Below, piece by piece: positions 7,017 through 15,932 of a stretch of 64,000 bases of DNA (the first letter of the stretch is position 1; every line of letters starts with the position of its first letter). This stretch comes from an uncultured Bacteroidaceae bacterium. Its GTDB lineage: Bacteria; Bacteroidota; Bacteroidia; Bacteroidales; Bacteroidaceae. The notes beneath the pieces were generated by a model. The model was not told the DNA's origin. It made no database searches and saw only the letters and a list, made by a program, of their open reading frames with translations. The DNA lies in the NCBI GenBank assembly GCA_905233765.1, contig CAJOCU010000004.1, positions 62,001 through 126,000 on the forward strand, written 5' to 3'. A program made the position numbers and the translations under genes.

Positions 7017-9017
7017 TTACTTCTCCTTCGAGTAGCGCTTAATCAAGTTATAGGCGCCATAGAGGCCGTACTCGCCGGCTTGTGAGAGGTCGGAGAGGGC
7101 GCGCTGGATCTGCCCGTCGAGGATGGAGGCGATGCCGCGGTTATAGTAGGCATCGGGGAAGCTGGGGTCGATGTTCAGGGCCTTGGTGTAGGCGTCATAA
7201 GCCTTCGAATGCTCGTGCTTGGCCAGATAGATGTTGCCGATATTGTACCACGCGTAGGCGAAGTTGGGGACGAGTCTGACGACGCGCTCCAACTCGTCCA
7301 GCGCACGGCTGTAACCCATCTGCGAAGCGAGCTGGCCGGCATCGTCGCTCATGGCTTCGACCTGACGACAATACATCTGCGCCTGCATGAAGGGTATCAG
7401 CGCATCCTGGGCATCGAGGGCTGCTGCGCTCTCGAGATCGGCGGAGGCGGCTTCGAAATCGCGGACGTGGTAGTAGGACAAGGCTCGCGCCATATAGAGT
7501 ATCGTGGAGGGCTTCGAGGAGGAGTCGAGCATGGTGGAGAGGCGTGTGATGACGGCGAAATGGAGCTGCAGCTTGTCGTTCTCCAACGTGGGCTCGTTGT
7601 TGGTGAGATAGACGGGGAGACCCCATTTCGCACGCGCATTCAGCTGCTCCAGCAGACGATGGTAGGGGATGTTGCGGTTTGTGGGGCTGAGCTGGCGATG
7701 CTGGCTGAGCACGAAGAGGGGCTGCGGCTTGAGATCGACCTGATGATCCTGCACCTTGCCGCGATAGGCGCTGGCGTACTCGCGCTCGGGCTCGTTGGTG
7801 TCGGCCTCTACGAGGCTGGCATAGTGGTTGATGTCGCGCTCGCTCTTCTTACGGGTCTTGGAGGGCTTGTGCTTGATGCCGGCACGGGCGTCGGTGCGGG
7901 CCTTGAGGATGCGGAACTCATCGCGCTCGGCACCATAGGTGTCACCCAGCTTGCGACGGATGGCTGCGCGCTGCTGGTAGCCGACGAGGAAGTCGGGGTA
8001 GGCATCGAGGACGGTGGTGATGTCGCGCAGGGCGGCACGGTAGTCGCCGGTCTGATCCAGGAGGAGTGCGCGGTTGAAGAGGGCGATCATGTTGTCGGGC
8101 TCGACAGAGAGGACGTAGTTGAAGTCCTCGATGGCGGCATTGTCCTCGCCCACCTGTGCACGCAGGAGTCCGCGGTTGAAATGTCCGAGGTAGTTGCGGG
8201 GCTCTATCTCGAGCGCCTGGTCGTAGTCGGCCATAGCGCCGCGCAGGTTGTTCTGATGGAAACGGGCCAGCGCACGGTTGACGAAGTTACCGGCTATGCG
8301 TGGGCGCTGGAGGATGGCTTTGTCTATCTCGCCCTCGGCCTGGGCATACTGGCCACGCTGGAGGCTGATCATGGAGCGCATGGTCCACGCCTGCGCATCG
8401 AAGGCATCGAGCACAAGGGCTGAATCCACGAGGGCGAGGCCGCGCACGGTGTCGCCCTGCTGGATGGCGACCTGCGCCTTCATGGTCATGTTCTCGGACT
8501 CGCGCGGCCAGTAGCGGATCATCTGGTCGAGGATGGAGTCGGCACCGACGTAGTCCTTCTTCTCGAAATAGCAGAGGACGAGGTTGTGCCAGCTGCCACG
8601 CGACTTGGGTTCATATTCGATCACCTTCCGATAGTCGGCAATGGCGCCGTCGTAGTCCCCCAGATTGACGCGGCAGAGGCCTCGGAGCTGGTAGCTGTCC
8701 GAGACGTAGGGGTTGCGATCGAGACTCTCGGAGCAGTCCTGCTCGGCACCCGTGAAGTCCTCGAGGTAGAACTTGGCGAGGCCACGGAAGAAATAAGGTT
8801 CATGAAGGTAGGGCTTGGCGCTGATGACCATATTGAAACGCTGGATACTCAGCACATAGTCCTCATAGTAAAGGGCATTACGGCCCATCATCATCACACG
8901 GTCAGTGTTGATTTGGGCTGACGCATGAACGGAACAAACGATTTGGAAAAGAAATACGAAGATGTAGCGCAAGTCGAACTTACGCTTGAACATCCTCGTT
9001 AAATAATTCTTTTCCAA
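7017..9017 (-). CDS. TPR-repeat secreted protein
   Basis: 666 aa. An N-terminal signal peptide (about residues 1-35, ending SVHASAQ) suggests export to the periplasm or outer membrane. Roughly eight to ten tetratricopeptide repeats cover residues 40-370 and again 540-650 (for example AWYNIGNIYLAKHEHSKAYDAYTKALNIDP). The linker around 375-410 is rich in Lys and Arg. TPR proteins act as scaffolds; the partner is unknown. It is the last gene of a minus-strand set ruvX-def-TPR, 12 bp after def, and probably co-transcribed. The stop is next to the 25-bp repeat. Confidence 0.85.
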   Translation of the reverse strand: MEKNYLTRMFKRKFDLRYIFVFLFQIVCSVHASAQINTDRVMMMGRNALYYEDYVLSIQRFNMVISAKPYLHEPYFFRGLAKFYLEDFTGAEQDCSESLDRNPYVSDSYQLRGLCRVNLGDYDGAIADYRKVIEYEPKSRGSWHNLVLCYFEKKDYVGADSILDQMIRYWPRESENMTMKAQVAIQQGDTVRGLALVDSALVLDAFDAQAWTMRSMISLQRGQYAQAEGEIDKAILQRPRIAGNFVNRALARFHQNNLRGAMADYDQALEIEPRNYLGHFNRGLLRAQVGEDNAAIEDFNYVLSVEPDNMIALFNRALLLDQTGDYRAALRDITTVLDAYPDFLVGYQQRAAIRRKLGDTYGAERDEFRILKARTDARAGIKHKPSKTRKKSERDINHYASLVEADTNEPEREYASAYRGKVQDHQVDLKPQPLFVLSQHRQLSPTNRNIPYHRLLEQLNARAKWGLPVYLTNNEPTLENDKLQLHFAVITRLSTMLDSSSKPSTILYMARALSYYHVRDFEAASADLESAAALDAQDALIPFMQAQMYCRQVEAMSDDAGQLASQMGYSRALDELERVVRLVPNFAYAWYNIGNIYLAKHEHSKAYDAYTKALNIDPSFPDAYYNRGIASILDGQIQRALSDLSQAGEYGLYGAYNLIKRYSKEK

Positions 9018-9029
9018 ATTGTTTATTCT

Positions 9030-9587
9030 TTATCGTTTCACCTTAACCTTATAATCGCACGTGAAACGGCCCTTGATGAGGTCGTTGAGTTTTCCCTTGA
9101 TCATCTGTTTGCGGATGCCGACGATGTGGTCGGTATAGACTTTGCCGTCGAGATGGTCGAACTCGTGCTGCATGACGCGGGCGAGATAGCCCTCGACCCA
9201 CTCGTCGTGCTCCTGGAACTGCTCGTCGAGGTAGGTGACGCGGATGCGGGTGGGGCGCTTCACGCTCTCGCTCATGCCGGGCAGCGAGAGGCAGCCCTCG
9301 TCCATCGTCTCCTGATGGGTCTTGTCGTACTCCTCGATATAGGGATTGTAGAACACATGACGGTAGCCGTCGTACTCGGGATGCTCATCCTTGAGGGGGT
9401 TCAGGTCGATGACGACAACGCGCACGGAACGACCTACCTGAGGCGCAGCCAGACCGATGCCGTTGCTGCGTTCGAGGGTGTCGTACATATCCTGAACGAA
9501 CTGTGCGAGTTCCGGGTCTTCGGGGTTGATGTCCTCTGCGACCTTGCGAAGGACGGGCTGACCGAGTGTATAGATGGGAAGGACCAT
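9030..9587 (-). CDS. def: Peptide deformylase
   Basis: 185 aa, normal length. It removes the formyl group from the N-terminal methionine of new proteins in the cytoplasm, using a bound metal ion. All three family motifs are present: GIGLAAPQVG (43-52), EGCLSLPG (97-104, with the metal-ligand Cys) and HEFDH (141-145, two His ligands and the catalytic Glu). It lies between ruvX and the TPR gene; the start codon is 5 bp from a run of GTTTAAA heptads. Confidence 0.97.
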   Translation of the reverse strand: MVLPIYTLGQPVLRKVAEDINPEDPELAQFVQDMYDTLERSNGIGLAAPQVGRSVRVVVIDLNPLKDEHPEYDGYRHVFYNPYIEEYDKTHQETMDEGCLSLPGMSESVKRPTRIRVTYLDEQFQEHDEWVEGYLARVMQHEFDHLDGKVYTDHIVGIRKQMIKGKLNDLIKGRFTCDYKVKVKR

Positions 9588-9592
9588 TATTT

Positions 9593-9613
9593 GTTTAAAG
9601 TTTAAAGTTTAAA
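9593..9613 (-). repeat. Heptad array, GTTTAAA x3
   Basis: Three exact 7-bp units between ruvX and def. Read on the coding strand it is TTTAAAC repeated, ending 5 bp before the def start codon. Same family as arrays before ruvX, the GH57 gene, engB, yidC and the MFS gene. Confidence 0.85.
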
Positions 9614-10016
9614 GTTTTTCCATCCAGCTCTGGAGGATGATGGTGGCGGCGATTTCATCGACGAGGGCTTTGTTCTGACGCGCCTTGCGACCTATGCCGC
9701 TATCGAGCATGGCACGATGTGCGAGGACGCTGGTGAAGCGCTCGTCATAGAGTTCGACAGGAATCGCGGGCAAAAGTTTACGCAGGCGGTTCACGAAAGG
9801 GGTGATGCGCCGCATATTCTCGCTGTCCTCGCCATTCATCTGGCGCGGCTGCCCAACGATGATGCGCTCCACGGGCTCGCGTCGGACATAGTCGAGCACG
9901 AAGGCCTCCAGGTCCTTCGTGGCCACAGTCGTGAGACCGTTGGCGATGAGCTGGAGGGGGTCGGTCACTGCCAGGCCCGTCCGCTTCTGTCCGTAGTCGA
10001 TAGCGAGGATACGCAT
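9609..10016 (-). CDS. ruvX: Holliday junction resolvase-like protein RuvX (YqgF)
   Basis: 135 aa, full length for the family. RNase H-like fold: MRILAIDYGQKRTGLAV carries the first catalytic Asp, then VERIIVGQPRQMNG and the region YDERFTSVLAHR with the conserved Glu. Members act in pre-16S rRNA 5' end processing or junction resolution; in this phylum the role is inferred. First gene of ruvX-def-TPR. Its start is preceded by a TGTTTAA heptad array. Confidence 0.95.
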   Translation of the reverse strand: MRILAIDYGQKRTGLAVTDPLQLIANGLTTVATKDLEAFVLDYVRREPVERIIVGQPRQMNGEDSENMRRITPFVNRLRKLLPAIPVELYDERFTSVLAHRAMLDSGIGRKARQNKALVDEIAATIILQSWMEKL

Positions 10017-10023
10017 TCTTTTT

Positions 10024-10058
10024 AGTTTAATGTTTATAGTTTAATGTTTAATGTTTTA
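10024..10058 (-). repeat. Heptad array upstream of ruvX
   Basis: Five 7-bp units of the type AGTTTAA/TGTTTAA on the plus strand, ending 7 bp before the ruvX start codon. Confidence 0.75.
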
Positions 10059-10141
10059 AGAAACAAACAAGGGCTAGCTTCGCAGCCCGCCCTTGCCTAA
10101 AATCTTACATATATTCACTTTACCAAAAAGAAATGCCTTAG

Positions 10142-10615
10142 TTATTTACGAAGCAGCCATGCATCGGGGAACTGAGAGCGGAGGGTGTTACGACTCTGAA
10201 CGGCGCCGTTGAGGTCGTCGAACGAAGAGGCGATCACGCGGTACATACCCTGAGGATTCATGGCAATCTGAGCGGCATAGCCCTGAGCAGCCAAGCGCTG
10301 CTGAAGGTTCTCGGCGTTAGCCTTGATGCCGAAGCTGCCCACAACGACGCTGAACGCCTTCAAACCGGAACCGCTCACGAGGGTGAGGCTCTCGGTACGG
10401 GTGCTCTCGTTCGTCACGGGAGTAGTAGTCACTGTCTGTACAGGAGCAACGGTGGTGGCGGGAGTCACAACGGTGCTCTGCACGGGTGCTTCAGTGGTTG
10501 TCTGCTGTTGTTTGGCTTTCTCATAAGCCTTCTTGTATGCACTTTCACTGCTCTTGCAGGAAACCATAGTGATAGCTACGCACACGGCAGCACCCAAAAC
10601 GAGATAATTTTTCAT
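10142..10615 (-). CDS. SPOR-domain lipoprotein
   Basis: 157 aa. The signal ends in a lipobox (ITMVSC, Cys at about 20), so the protein should be lipid-anchored. A low-complexity Thr/Val/Gln linker (about 38-80) leads to a SPOR domain (FSVVVGSFGIKANAENLQQRL to the end), which binds denuded peptidoglycan at division sites. It stands alone with its own 5' region, facing away from the YtxH operon. Confidence 0.88.
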   Translation of the reverse strand: MKNYLVLGAAVCVAITMVSCKSSESAYKKAYEKAKQQQTTTEAPVQSTVVTPATTVAPVQTVTTTPVTNESTRTESLTLVSGSGLKAFSVVVGSFGIKANAENLQQRLAAQGYAAQIAMNPQGMYRVIASSFDDLNGAVQSRNTLRSQFPDAWLLRK

Positions 10616-10782
10616 TACTTTTTACTCCTTATAATTGATTGAACATTAATTTCGCCACAAAGATACGACATTTGCTGCATAGTCGGAGGGCTCGAAGGCA
10701 CAAAAAACGTTAAAAACGGAAGATAATGCATCATTTTTTCATTTTTTGACTCAAAAATGAGCGCGTTCGGTAAGAAATACGT

Positions 10783-10790
10783 TATATTTG
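10783..10790 (+). promoter_or_regulatory. Putative -7 box for the YtxH/holin operon
   Basis: TATATTTG fits TAnnTTTG and lies about 68 bp before the YtxH start. No clear -33 TTTG at the expected distance. Confidence 0.45.
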
Positions 10791-10857
10791 CACTGTCAAA
10801 AGCTAATTTATTCACCTGGCAATAGCGAAAGCGATGCCATCAAACTAATTCAACACA

Positions 10858-11076
10858 ATGAAAGCACTGAACTATTTCATCACATTCGTTGGCGGAGCAC
10901 TCGTAGGTGCGGCTGCTGGCATTCTGTTGGCTCCGGAGAAGGGCGCTGACACCCGTGAACGCATCGTAGAAGCTCTCCGCAAGCGCGGCATCCGACTGAA
11001 CCGCAAGGAGATGGACGCCCTCGTGGACGATATCACAGAAGAACTTGGCAACGCCGCTAAGGAGGCTGCAGAATAA
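10858..11076 (+). CDS. YtxH-domain protein
   Basis: 72 aa. An N-terminal glycine-rich membrane segment (FITFVGGALVGAAAGILLAPEKG) and a charged helical tail match the YtxH family of small general-stress-associated proteins. Its stop codon overlaps the next start (TAATG), and the pair YtxH plus holin-like protein is a recurring arrangement in Bacteroidetes. Precise role unknown. Confidence 0.85.
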   Translation: MKALNYFITFVGGALVGAAAGILLAPEKGADTRERIVEALRKRGIRLNRKEMDALVDDITEELGNAAKEAAE

Positions 11077-11684
11077 TGAACATCGAGAACGAACAGACCA
11101 CCGCACGGATGAGCCAGCTCTTTGAGCAGGTCCGCCGCTACTTCGCACTGCAGAAGGACTACCTGAGCCTGCACGGTGTGGAGATGCTGACGCGTCTGTT
11201 CACGGCCATCGCGCTGGCGGCCATCCTGATACTCGCAGGCTTCCTGGTGATTCTCTTCGGAAGCTTCGCCCTCGCCTACTGGATCGGATCACTGCTAGAC
11301 AGCACGATCCAGGGCTTTTCCATCATCGCCGGTGTAATGCTGTTGCTGGCATTGCTGGTGTGGGCTAAGCGCACCGCATGGATCGTACTCCCGGCCACCC
11401 GCTTCATGATCAACCTCTTTGCCACCGAGGTGGTGATTCCCACATTGGATGGCGTGAAGATTGAGCAGGAGCGCCTGCGCCAGCAGCTCACGAGCGAGGA
11501 GGAGAAGATGAAGGAAACGGCCAACGGCATTCTCACTCCGCCTGCCGCATCGCAGAACCGATGGGAAATGGCCTCCAATCTGCTGCACAACGGAATGAAT
11601 ATCTACAGAGGCTTGCAAATCGGCCTCAGCGTCGTGGCTGCCGCTCGCACCGTCTTCGGGCTCGGCCGCAGACGACGTAAATAA
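11076..11684 (+). CDS. Phage holin 3_6-family-like membrane protein
   Basis: 202 aa. Two hydrophobic segments at about 46-72 (IALAAILILAGFLVILFGSF) and 80-102 follow an amphipathic start, as in the holin-superfamily membrane proteins encoded next to YtxH in this phylum; the name does not imply phage origin. After them come a charged helix (IEQERLRQQLTSEEEKMKE) and a tail ending GLGRRRRK. It is longer than the usual ~120-aa form, as if a second small protein had been fused on. Translationally coupled to YtxH. Confidence 0.7.
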   Translation: MNIENEQTTARMSQLFEQVRRYFALQKDYLSLHGVEMLTRLFTAIALAAILILAGFLVILFGSFALAYWIGSLLDSTIQGFSIIAGVMLLLALLVWAKRTAWIVLPATRFMINLFATEVVIPTLDGVKIEQERLRQQLTSEEEKMKETANGILTPPAASQNRWEMASNLLHNGMNIYRGLQIGLSVVAAARTVFGLGRRRRK

Positions 11685-11698
11685 ATAGGGTATTAAGT

Positions 11699-11725
11699 AA
11701 GGGGGCTGCCAAACGCTGCCCCCTT
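11699..11725. terminator. Bidirectional terminator after the holin-like gene
   Basis: Stem AAGGGGGC / GCCCCCTT with an 11-nt loop, followed by TCATTTAT; it separates the converging holin-like and DUF2264 genes. Confidence 0.65.
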
Positions 11726-11736
11726 CATTTATAATC

Positions 11737-13053
11737 TTATTCCCAGTACAGTTCCTGGCGGTTGATGTCCCACTTGTGGTCTTTGGGGAAATCGTCGCCC
11801 TCCCAAGCTTTCTTCGAGGTCCATTTCTCCGGTGCATCGGTCCAGAAGGGATCGTCGGCGGGAAGACCGAGAGGCATGAAAGCCAACGAGGTCATGTAGA
11901 GCGAACCATTGTTGGTGTACCAGTCGGCCACATTGGGATGTGAACCTACGAAGCCGATGGTCAGATAGCCATCCTCGGTGAAATTGGTTTTACCCTTGCC
12001 CTCGAACATACGCTTCATGACGGCGGTGATGCCAGCGCGCACCTGTCCGTTGGTGAGTTCCTTGGGCAGCAGCTTCTGCCAAGCGAGCATCGCCAGCGGC
12101 TGCAGCACGGCCAAGCGATAGGGGATGCTGCGTCCCACCACGGGGAAAGTGCCCTCGGGCGAGATGAAACGCTCGAGGATGACGGCATACTTTTGCATTC
12201 GCTTTGTCACCACCTCCAAACGATTCTTGGCACCATTGCGTTTGTCGCCATGAGAGCGGATGAGGTAGGTGTTGTTGGGCTGTTTGGCTGCCACCATCTG
12301 CAAGCATTCCCTATACATGGGCTGGATGACAAAGGCGTTGTAGTAGTCGAAGGCGAAGCTGGGACCGTCGGAGTAGAGGCCGTCGCCGATGTACCACTCC
12401 TCTGCCTTGCTCATCGCCATCTTGATGCGGAAGGCATCGTAGCCGCCGCCAGCGTACATGAGGAAGCTCTCCTCCATGCCGCAGAACAGGAGCCAGTTGG
12501 TGTAGGGCGGGTCGTAGCGGCGCAGGCCCTGCAGTTCTTTTATGTAGCGAGCCTTGGTGAGAGAGTCGAGGGGCTCCCAGAGGGCTTTGTAGCCGCGGAA
12601 CAGGCTCTCCACGACGTAGGCGGCATCGACGAGCGTCTGGCCGCCGCTGGTCCATCCCAGATAGTCGGGGCTCTCGGGATCGACGGCATTGGTGTAGGCC
12701 TTGATGGCCCATTCGCGCAGTTGGCGGCGCTTCTGTCCCTCAGGTGTGTCGTCGTCAGGAAGCGTCAGCCAGGGAGCGATACCGGCCATGAGGCGTCCGA
12801 AGCACTCCATATAAGCCACCTTCTTGTCGCGATTGTCCCACGTGGGAGACAGTTCCAACTTCATATTCTTTTGCAAGGTCCCGTTGGCCATATTTTCCAG
12901 CACGGGAGCGGCCATCGTAAAGGCGAGTTCTGCCCAGTAGGCGCGGTCGCTCTGTCCGTCGCCAAGAGGGTTCGCGGGTTGCTTCTTGGGTTTACCTGTC
13001 ATTGCGCCTACAACCAGCAGCGCAGCAGCTATCGTTAATACGAATCGTTTCAT
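11737..13053 (-). CDS. DUF2264 family secreted protein
   Basis: 438 aa, with a signal peptide-like start (MKRFVLTIAAALLVVGAMTG). The body matches DUF2264 (AYWAELAFTMAAPVLENMA; ECFGRLMAGIAPWL; YTNWLLFCGMEESFLMYAGG; GDGLYSDGPSFAFDYYNAFV), an alpha/alpha-toroid family linked to polysaccharide use, sometimes with lyase- or hydrolase-like folds. Enzyme activity is not established from the sequence. It lies 12 bp after the DUF1573 gene and is probably in its transcript. Confidence 0.85.
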   Translation of the reverse strand: MKRFVLTIAAALLVVGAMTGKPKKQPANPLGDGQSDRAYWAELAFTMAAPVLENMANGTLQKNMKLELSPTWDNRDKKVAYMECFGRLMAGIAPWLTLPDDDTPEGQKRRQLREWAIKAYTNAVDPESPDYLGWTSGGQTLVDAAYVVESLFRGYKALWEPLDSLTKARYIKELQGLRRYDPPYTNWLLFCGMEESFLMYAGGGYDAFRIKMAMSKAEEWYIGDGLYSDGPSFAFDYYNAFVIQPMYRECLQMVAAKQPNNTYLIRSHGDKRNGAKNRLEVVTKRMQKYAVILERFISPEGTFPVVGRSIPYRLAVLQPLAMLAWQKLLPKELTNGQVRAGITAVMKRMFEGKGKTNFTEDGYLTIGFVGSHPNVADWYTNNGSLYMTSLAFMPLGLPADDPFWTDAPEKWTSKKAWEGDDFPKDHKWDINRQELYWE

Positions 13054-13065
13054 TTCCTTTTTATT

Positions 13066-13497
13066 TTATTCTGTCATCTCACCCGAGATGGTTAGACGGA
13101 CGGTGTTGGTCTCCCTGGCATTCGTGCGGACGGTGATATTCTTGGAAAAACGCCCGGTGAACTTGCCCTTTCCGTTATATGTGACTTCTATCTGCCCTTT
13201 CTCACCAGGTTTAACGGGCTCTTTCGTGTAGGTAGGGACAGTGCAGCCGCAACTGGCAATGGCCTGATGAATGATGAGCGGCGCACTGCCCACATTGGTG
13301 AACTTGAAAACGCACTTCACCACAGGATCCTTTGCGGAGAACTTACCGAAGTCGTGGCTCAGGGAGTCGAACCTGATCTCTGCCGCATTCTCCTGCTGTT
13401 GGGCTTTGGCCACATTCACCGTGGTCTTCTGGGGCTCTGCTGCCTGCAGGCTCAACAGGCCTGCCATGAGGAACAATGTTAATAGTGTTTTCTTCAT
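13066..13497 (-). CDS. DUF1573 family protein
   Basis: 143 aa from the ATG at 13497; the track start at 13578 adds 27 residues that do not look like a signal, while MKKTLLTLFLMAGLLSLQAA does. The mature part is an Ig-like DUF1573 domain with the family signature (FDSLSHDFGKF, VFKFTNVGSAPLII, ASCGCTVP, PGEKGQIEVTYN). Periplasmic; role unknown. Upstream gene of the DUF2264 pair. Confidence 0.88.
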   Translation of the reverse strand: MKKTLLTLFLMAGLLSLQAAEPQKTTVNVAKAQQQENAAEIRFDSLSHDFGKFSAKDPVVKCVFKFTNVGSAPLIIHQAIASCGCTVPTYTKEPVKPGEKGQIEVTYNGKGKFTGRFSKNITVRTNARETNTVRLTISGEMTE

Positions 13498-13539
13498 GAT
13501 GATGTATCGCTTATTTGTTGTATTTGCACATTCTGCGGG

Positions 13540-13547
13540 CAAATTTA
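13540..13547 (-). promoter_or_regulatory. Putative -7 box for DUF1573-DUF2264
   Basis: On the minus strand TAAATTTG (TAnnTTTG), about 43 bp upstream of the chosen DUF1573 start. The -33 element is not clear. Confidence 0.4.
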
Positions 13548-13622
13548 GTGTGTTTTCATGAATTATCCCCCATTCCAACCGAAAAAAAGCGCAAAAAGAC
13601 CATATTTGTGCGCAGAATTAGC

Positions 13623-13630
13623 TATTTTTG
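13623..13630 (+). promoter_or_regulatory. -7 box of the DUF4286-ruvC operon
   Basis: TATTTTTG ends 4 bp before the ATG at 13635. If this is the true -7 box, transcription would start at or next to the start codon, giving an almost leaderless mRNA. Confidence 0.45.
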
Positions 13631-13634
13631 CAGC

Positions 13635-13958
13635 ATGATACTCTACAATACCACTTATCAGATGCCTGAAGCGGACGCTCGCGACTTCGTGATTTGGATA
13701 CACGAAGTGATGCTACCGAAGGTGAATGATTTCGGCCACATGAAGAACGGGCGTCTTTCCCGCATCCTCTCACATAAGGAGGAGGGGACGGAGTGCTTCG
13801 CCCTGCAGTTTGAAGTCGAGAGCACCGCACGGCTCCACTACTGGTTCGTCAAGCAAGGGAAGGCGTTGGGCGAAGAACTCCTGAAGACCTTCAACAACCG
13901 CGTCCTCGGCTTCTCCACGATGATGGAGGTGATTACGCCAGAGGCGAATGAAGAATGA
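13635..13958 (+). CDS. DUF4286 family protein
   Basis: 107 aa from MILYNTTYQMP, the family's usual start; the track start at 13515 adds unrelated residues. The ferredoxin-like fold pattern is seen (YNTTYQM, RILSHKEEGTECFALQF, ALGEELLKTFNNRVLGFSTMMEVI). Function unknown. First gene of a set with ruvC and an ABC ATPase; its stop is 3 bp before ruvC within a GAATGAA heptad run. Confidence 0.88.
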   Translation: MILYNTTYQMPEADARDFVIWIHEVMLPKVNDFGHMKNGRLSRILSHKEEGTECFALQFEVESTARLHYWFVKQGKALGEELLKTFNNRVLGFSTMMEVITPEANEE

Positions 13959-13973
13959 AGAATGATGAATACG
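13946..13973 (+). repeat. GAATGAA heptad run at the DUF4286/ruvC junction
   Basis: Units GAATGAA, GAATGAA, GAATGAT, GAATACG. It holds both the DUF4286 stop and the ruvC start. Confidence 0.6.
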
Positions 13974-14540
13974 CCGTCTGAACGCATCATCCTAGGCATT
14001 GACCCCGGCACAACCATTATGGGTTACGGTGTCATTAAAGTCACCGGCCGCAAGGCCGAGATGGTGACAATGGGCGTCATCGACCTACGCAAATACGCTG
14101 ACCACTACTTGAAACTGGGACGCATCTTCGAACGCATCACCAGCATCATCGAAGGCTATCTGCCCGACGAGGTGGCGATTGAAGCACCGTTCTTCGGCAA
14201 GAACGTGCAGTCGATGCTGAAGCTGGGACGCGCACAGGGCGTGGCGATGGCCGCCGCCATCAGCCGACAGGTCCCCATCCACGAATATGCCCCTATGCAA
14301 ATCAAGATGGCCATCACGGGCCAAGGAAGTGCCTCAAAGGAGCAGGTGGCCTATATGCTAAAACAGATGCTGAAGATTCCGGAGGACGCGATGCTGCCGT
14401 GGCTCGATGCCACGGATGGGCTCGCCGCGGCCTACTGCCATTTCATTGAGAGCTCACGCCCGACGGTCGCCGGCGGCGCCAAATCATGGAAGGAGTTTGC
14501 ACGCAAGAACAAAGACAAAGTGCACGGGATGGAAGAATGA
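13962..14540 (+). CDS. ruvC: Crossover junction endodeoxyribonuclease RuvC
   Basis: 192 aa. Resolves Holliday junctions made during recombination, as a dimer with RuvAB. RNase H-like fold with [14 protein letters not shown] (first catalytic Asp), [21 protein letters not shown] (catalytic Glu region and DNA-contact helix) and [12 protein letters not shown] (last acidic residues). Start by ATG at 13962, three bases after the DUF4286 stop; its TGA overlaps the next ATG. Confidence 0.97.
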   Translation: MMNTPSERIILGIDPGTTIMGYGVIKVTGRKAEMVTMGVIDLRKYADHYLKLGRIFERITSIIEGYLPDEVAIEAPFFGKNVQSMLKLGRAQGVAMAAAISRQVPIHEYAPMQIKMAITGQGSASKEQVAYMLKQMLKIPEDAMLPWLDATDGLAAAYCHFIESSRPTVAGGAKSWKEFARKNKDKVHGMEE

Positions 14541-15874
14541 GGAGAGCTGTCATTCATATTGAGAATGGTGTGCCTAGGCATCCGGAGCACCGGATGCCGG
14601 AGCCTGTGACGCTCGACATCTACGAGGGCGAACAGGTGGCGATTGTGGGGCCCAATGGTTCCGGCAAGACACGCCTGGTGGAAATCCTGACGGGACGCTG
14701 GCCATTGCTCTACGGCAACGAGGTGGTGTATGACTTCGGAGAATTCAACAACCGTCTCGTCAGCGAGAACATCAAAGTGATGACTTTCCGCGACAGCTAC
14801 GGAGACAGCGACACCACCTACTACCTGCAGCAGCGCTGGAACCAACACGACATCGCCGAAGACACGCCGATGGTGAACGGCCAACCGCTCATCAGTCTCT
14901 CCAGCGGCGAGCTACGCAAGTACCAGTTGCAGCGCGTCCTCCTCTCCCACCCTCGCCTGCTCATCCTCGACAACCCTTTCATCGGGCTGGACACTGAAGC
15001 GCGCCAACAGCTCAGCGACACCCTCGAACGCCTCATCCGCGAGGAGGGGTTGCAAGTGATGCTGGTGGTGAGCCGCGAGAAAGATATTCCTAGGTTTATT
15101 ACAAAGACCCTCTCCCTGCTCCCCCGTCAGGGGGAGAGCCTCGCTAACGCTCGTAAGCTGCGCGCCAGCCTGCTCCCCTCCATTACGGGAGGGGTCGGGG
15201 GTGGGTCTCCAAACATCCTGAAATTTAACAATGTCACCATTCGCTACGGCCAGCGCACCATCCTGAAAGATCTGTCGTGGACAGTGCACAAGGGCGAGCA
15301 CTGGGCGCTCTCGGGGCCGAACGGTTCTGGGAAATCTACGCTGCTGAGCCTTGTCTGCGCCGACAACCCACAAGCCTACGCCTGCGACATCGAACTCTTC
15401 GGGCGACGCCGCGGCAGCGGAGAGAGCATCTGGGACATCAAACGACACATCGGTTATGTCAGCCCTGAGATGCATCGGGCCTACCAGAAGGACCTCCCTG
15501 CTATCGACATCGTGGCCAGCGGCCTGCACGATAGCGTAGGTCTTTACGTGCGGCCACGCCCTGAGCAACGCGAAGTGTGTCTCGAGTGGATGCAGCGTTT
15601 TGGTATCGCTGACCTGGCTGACCGCCCGTTCCTGCACCTTAGCAGCGGTGAGCAACGGTTGTGTCTGCTGGCACGGGCCTTCGTGAAGTCGCCCGACCTG
15701 CTCATCCTCGATGAGCCCTTCCACGGGCTCGATGACGAGCGTCGACTGAGGACTACACGCATCATTGAGAACTACTGTACCAACCCGGAGGTGACACTCA
15801 TCATCGTCTCACACTACGCCGATGAGCTGCCCGCCTGTATCACTCACCATCTGGAACTAAAGAAGCCCTGTTGA
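14537..15874 (+). CDS. Tandem ABC ATPase (ModF/PhrA-like), with an in-frame repeat between the domains
   Basis: 445 aa from ATG 14537, which overlaps the ruvC stop as ATGA; the track start at 14486 lies inside ruvC. Domain 1: Walker A GPNGSGKT, signature LSSGELRK, Walker B LLILDNP. Domain 2: [24 protein letters not shown]. No membrane part. Domain 1 has Asn in place of the catalytic Walker B Glu, so it may bind but not hydrolyse ATP. The linker (about 190-224) is encoded by a roughly 100-bp palindromic element that also occurs inside yidC. ModF-like proteins are associated with molybdate uptake, but no such transporter is seen here, so the role stays open. Confidence 0.88.
   Translation: MRRAVIHIENGVPRHPEHRMPEPVTLDIYEGEQVAIVGPNGSGKTRLVEILTGRWPLLYGNEVVYDFGEFNNRLVSENIKVMTFRDSYGDSDTTYYLQQRWNQHDIAEDTPMVNGQPLISLSSGELRKYQLQRVLLSHPRLLILDNPFIGLDTEARQQLSDTLERLIREEGLQVMLVVSREKDIPRFITKTLSLLPRQGESLANARKLRASLLPSITGGVGGGSPNILKFNNVTIRYGQRTILKDLSWTVHKGEHWALSGPNGSGKSTLLSLVCADNPQAYACDIELFGRRRGSGESIWDIKRHIGYVSPEMHRAYQKDLPAIDIVASGLHDSVGLYVRPRPEQREVCLEWMQRFGIADLADRPFLHLSSGEQRLCLLARAFVKSPDLLILDEPFHGLDDERRLRTTRIIENYCTNPEVTLIIVSHYADELPACITHHLELKKPC
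15107..15207 (-). repeat. Palindrome-rich dispersed element, copy in the ABC ATPase
   Basis: Contains the short palindromes CTCCCCCGTCAGGGGGAG and CCCCTCCATTACGGGAGGGG around GCTGCGCGCCAGCC. Its reverse complement aligns over most of its length with 41452-41547 in yidC. It is read through in frame as linker sequence. Confidence 0.8.
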
Positions 15875-15896
15875 CAATTGTCAACAGGGCTCTTTT
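15864..15896. terminator. Bidirectional terminator, perfect 28-bp palindrome
   Basis: AGCCCTGTTGACAATTGTCA and its complement form a perfect palindrome from 15864 to 15891, followed by CTTTTT. The stop codon of the ABC ATPase (15872-15874) is inside it. It also serves the converging mscL gene. Confidence 0.85.
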
Positions 15897-15932
15897 TATA
15901 TTAATTAATGTACGCGCGCGATTGCTACAGAA

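Noticed and set aside
7209-8423. 404-aa plus-strand ORF opposite the TPR gene
   Set aside because: Antisense shadow of a GC-rich, repeat-bearing gene with clear TPR units and signal peptide on the other strand.
11076-11684. Prophage lysis cassette
   Set aside because: The holin-like protein next to YtxH is a common chromosomal pair in Bacteroidetes; no other phage genes are present.
14912-15724. 270-aa minus-strand ORF opposite the ABC ATPase
   Set aside because: Shadow; the plus strand has complete Walker and signature motifs.
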